A DNA stretch of 64,000 bases, from positions 24,106,411 to 24,170,410 of the forward strand of contig CM119266.1 of the NCBI GenBank assembly GCA_051294375.1, written 5' to 3'. Positions within the stretch are counted from its first letter, which is position 1. Every line of letters starts with the position of its first letter. The translations under genes and the position numbers were made by a program. Origin of the DNA: Paraspadella gotoi (lineage: Eukaryota > Chaetognatha). The notes under the pieces were generated by a model that was not told the origin of the DNA, searched no databases, and saw only the letters and a program-made list of their open reading frames with translations. Shown here piece by piece: positions 63,867-64,000 of the stretch.

Positions 63867-64000
63867 AGCCGTGGTCGTTTAACCGCGTATCCCAAGCGAG
63901 AAGTCATTTGACTCGAAAAATCAAGTACGGACAGAATTATGGATAATTAAGAGAAAGGAAGAAGAGCAAATATCCAATCGTAAATCGACTTAGGATCGAT

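Overview
The window is animal nuclear DNA of a bilaterian type. It has spliced genes with GT..AG introns, a Hox YPWM exon, an Antennapedia-class homeobox exon and a DNMT3-family cytosine methyltransferase gene. Between them lies a large amount of (GA)n/(CT)n, (CTTT)n and (GTC)n simple repeat. There is no operon structure, rRNA, CRISPR array or recognisable tRNA. I cannot name the species; the homeodomain is too divergent to place it in a phylum.

Layout. 1-7,680: a promoter-like block with five CACGTG boxes and inverted CCAAT boxes, then a complete DNMT3-like gene on the + strand. It has one untranslated exon and four coding exons, with splice phases 2/2/0. Once a spurious N gap is collapsed it gives about 1,327 codons. 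7,680-16,588: intergenic, microsatellite-rich, with one dispersed repeat copy. 16,589-20,162: a scrambled centre with extra direct copies of 14,977-17,990 separated by runs of exactly 25 N. 20,163 to about 36,925: a reverse-complement copy of 16,588 back to 1, including a frameshifted DNMT3 copy at 29,380-35,295. About 36,925-38,770: continuation of that arm, then an AT-rich stretch. 38,773-39,991: another direct copy of about 16,585-17,900. 40,505-40,940 (- strand): first coding exon of a Hox gene ending just after a YPWM hexapeptide at a consensus donor. 41,000-53,900: intergenic, low-complexity, with several gaps. About 53,955-57,180: two successive copies of a 1.6 kb unit. 59,843-60,072 (- strand): a homeobox exon ending in a stop codon, followed by a minisatellite made of copies of that exon's own tail. 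60,100-64,000: more simple repeats.

Interpretation. The giant inverted repeat, the exact 25-N gaps, the indel-type differences between copies (exons no better conserved than introns) and the return to left-arm sequence at 38,773 all point to an unpolished fold-back or alternative-haplotype sequence used to fill a scaffold gap, rather than a biological palindrome. If so, the real locus probably runs from about 16,588 directly into about 38,780, so DNMT3 would lie roughly 10-20 kb from the YPWM exon. The two Hox pieces are both on the - strand and phase-compatible, but in the wrong order to be one gene as assembled. They are either two neighbouring Hox genes of one cluster, each half seen, or one gene whose exons were misordered.

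The most interesting biology is the DNMT3-like protein. It has a well-kept catalytic domain but no visible PWWP or ADD domain. Instead it carries a long Asp/Glu-rich N-terminus, a Lys/Glu/Arg repeat and a roughly 270-residue Lys/Glu-rich C-terminal extension.
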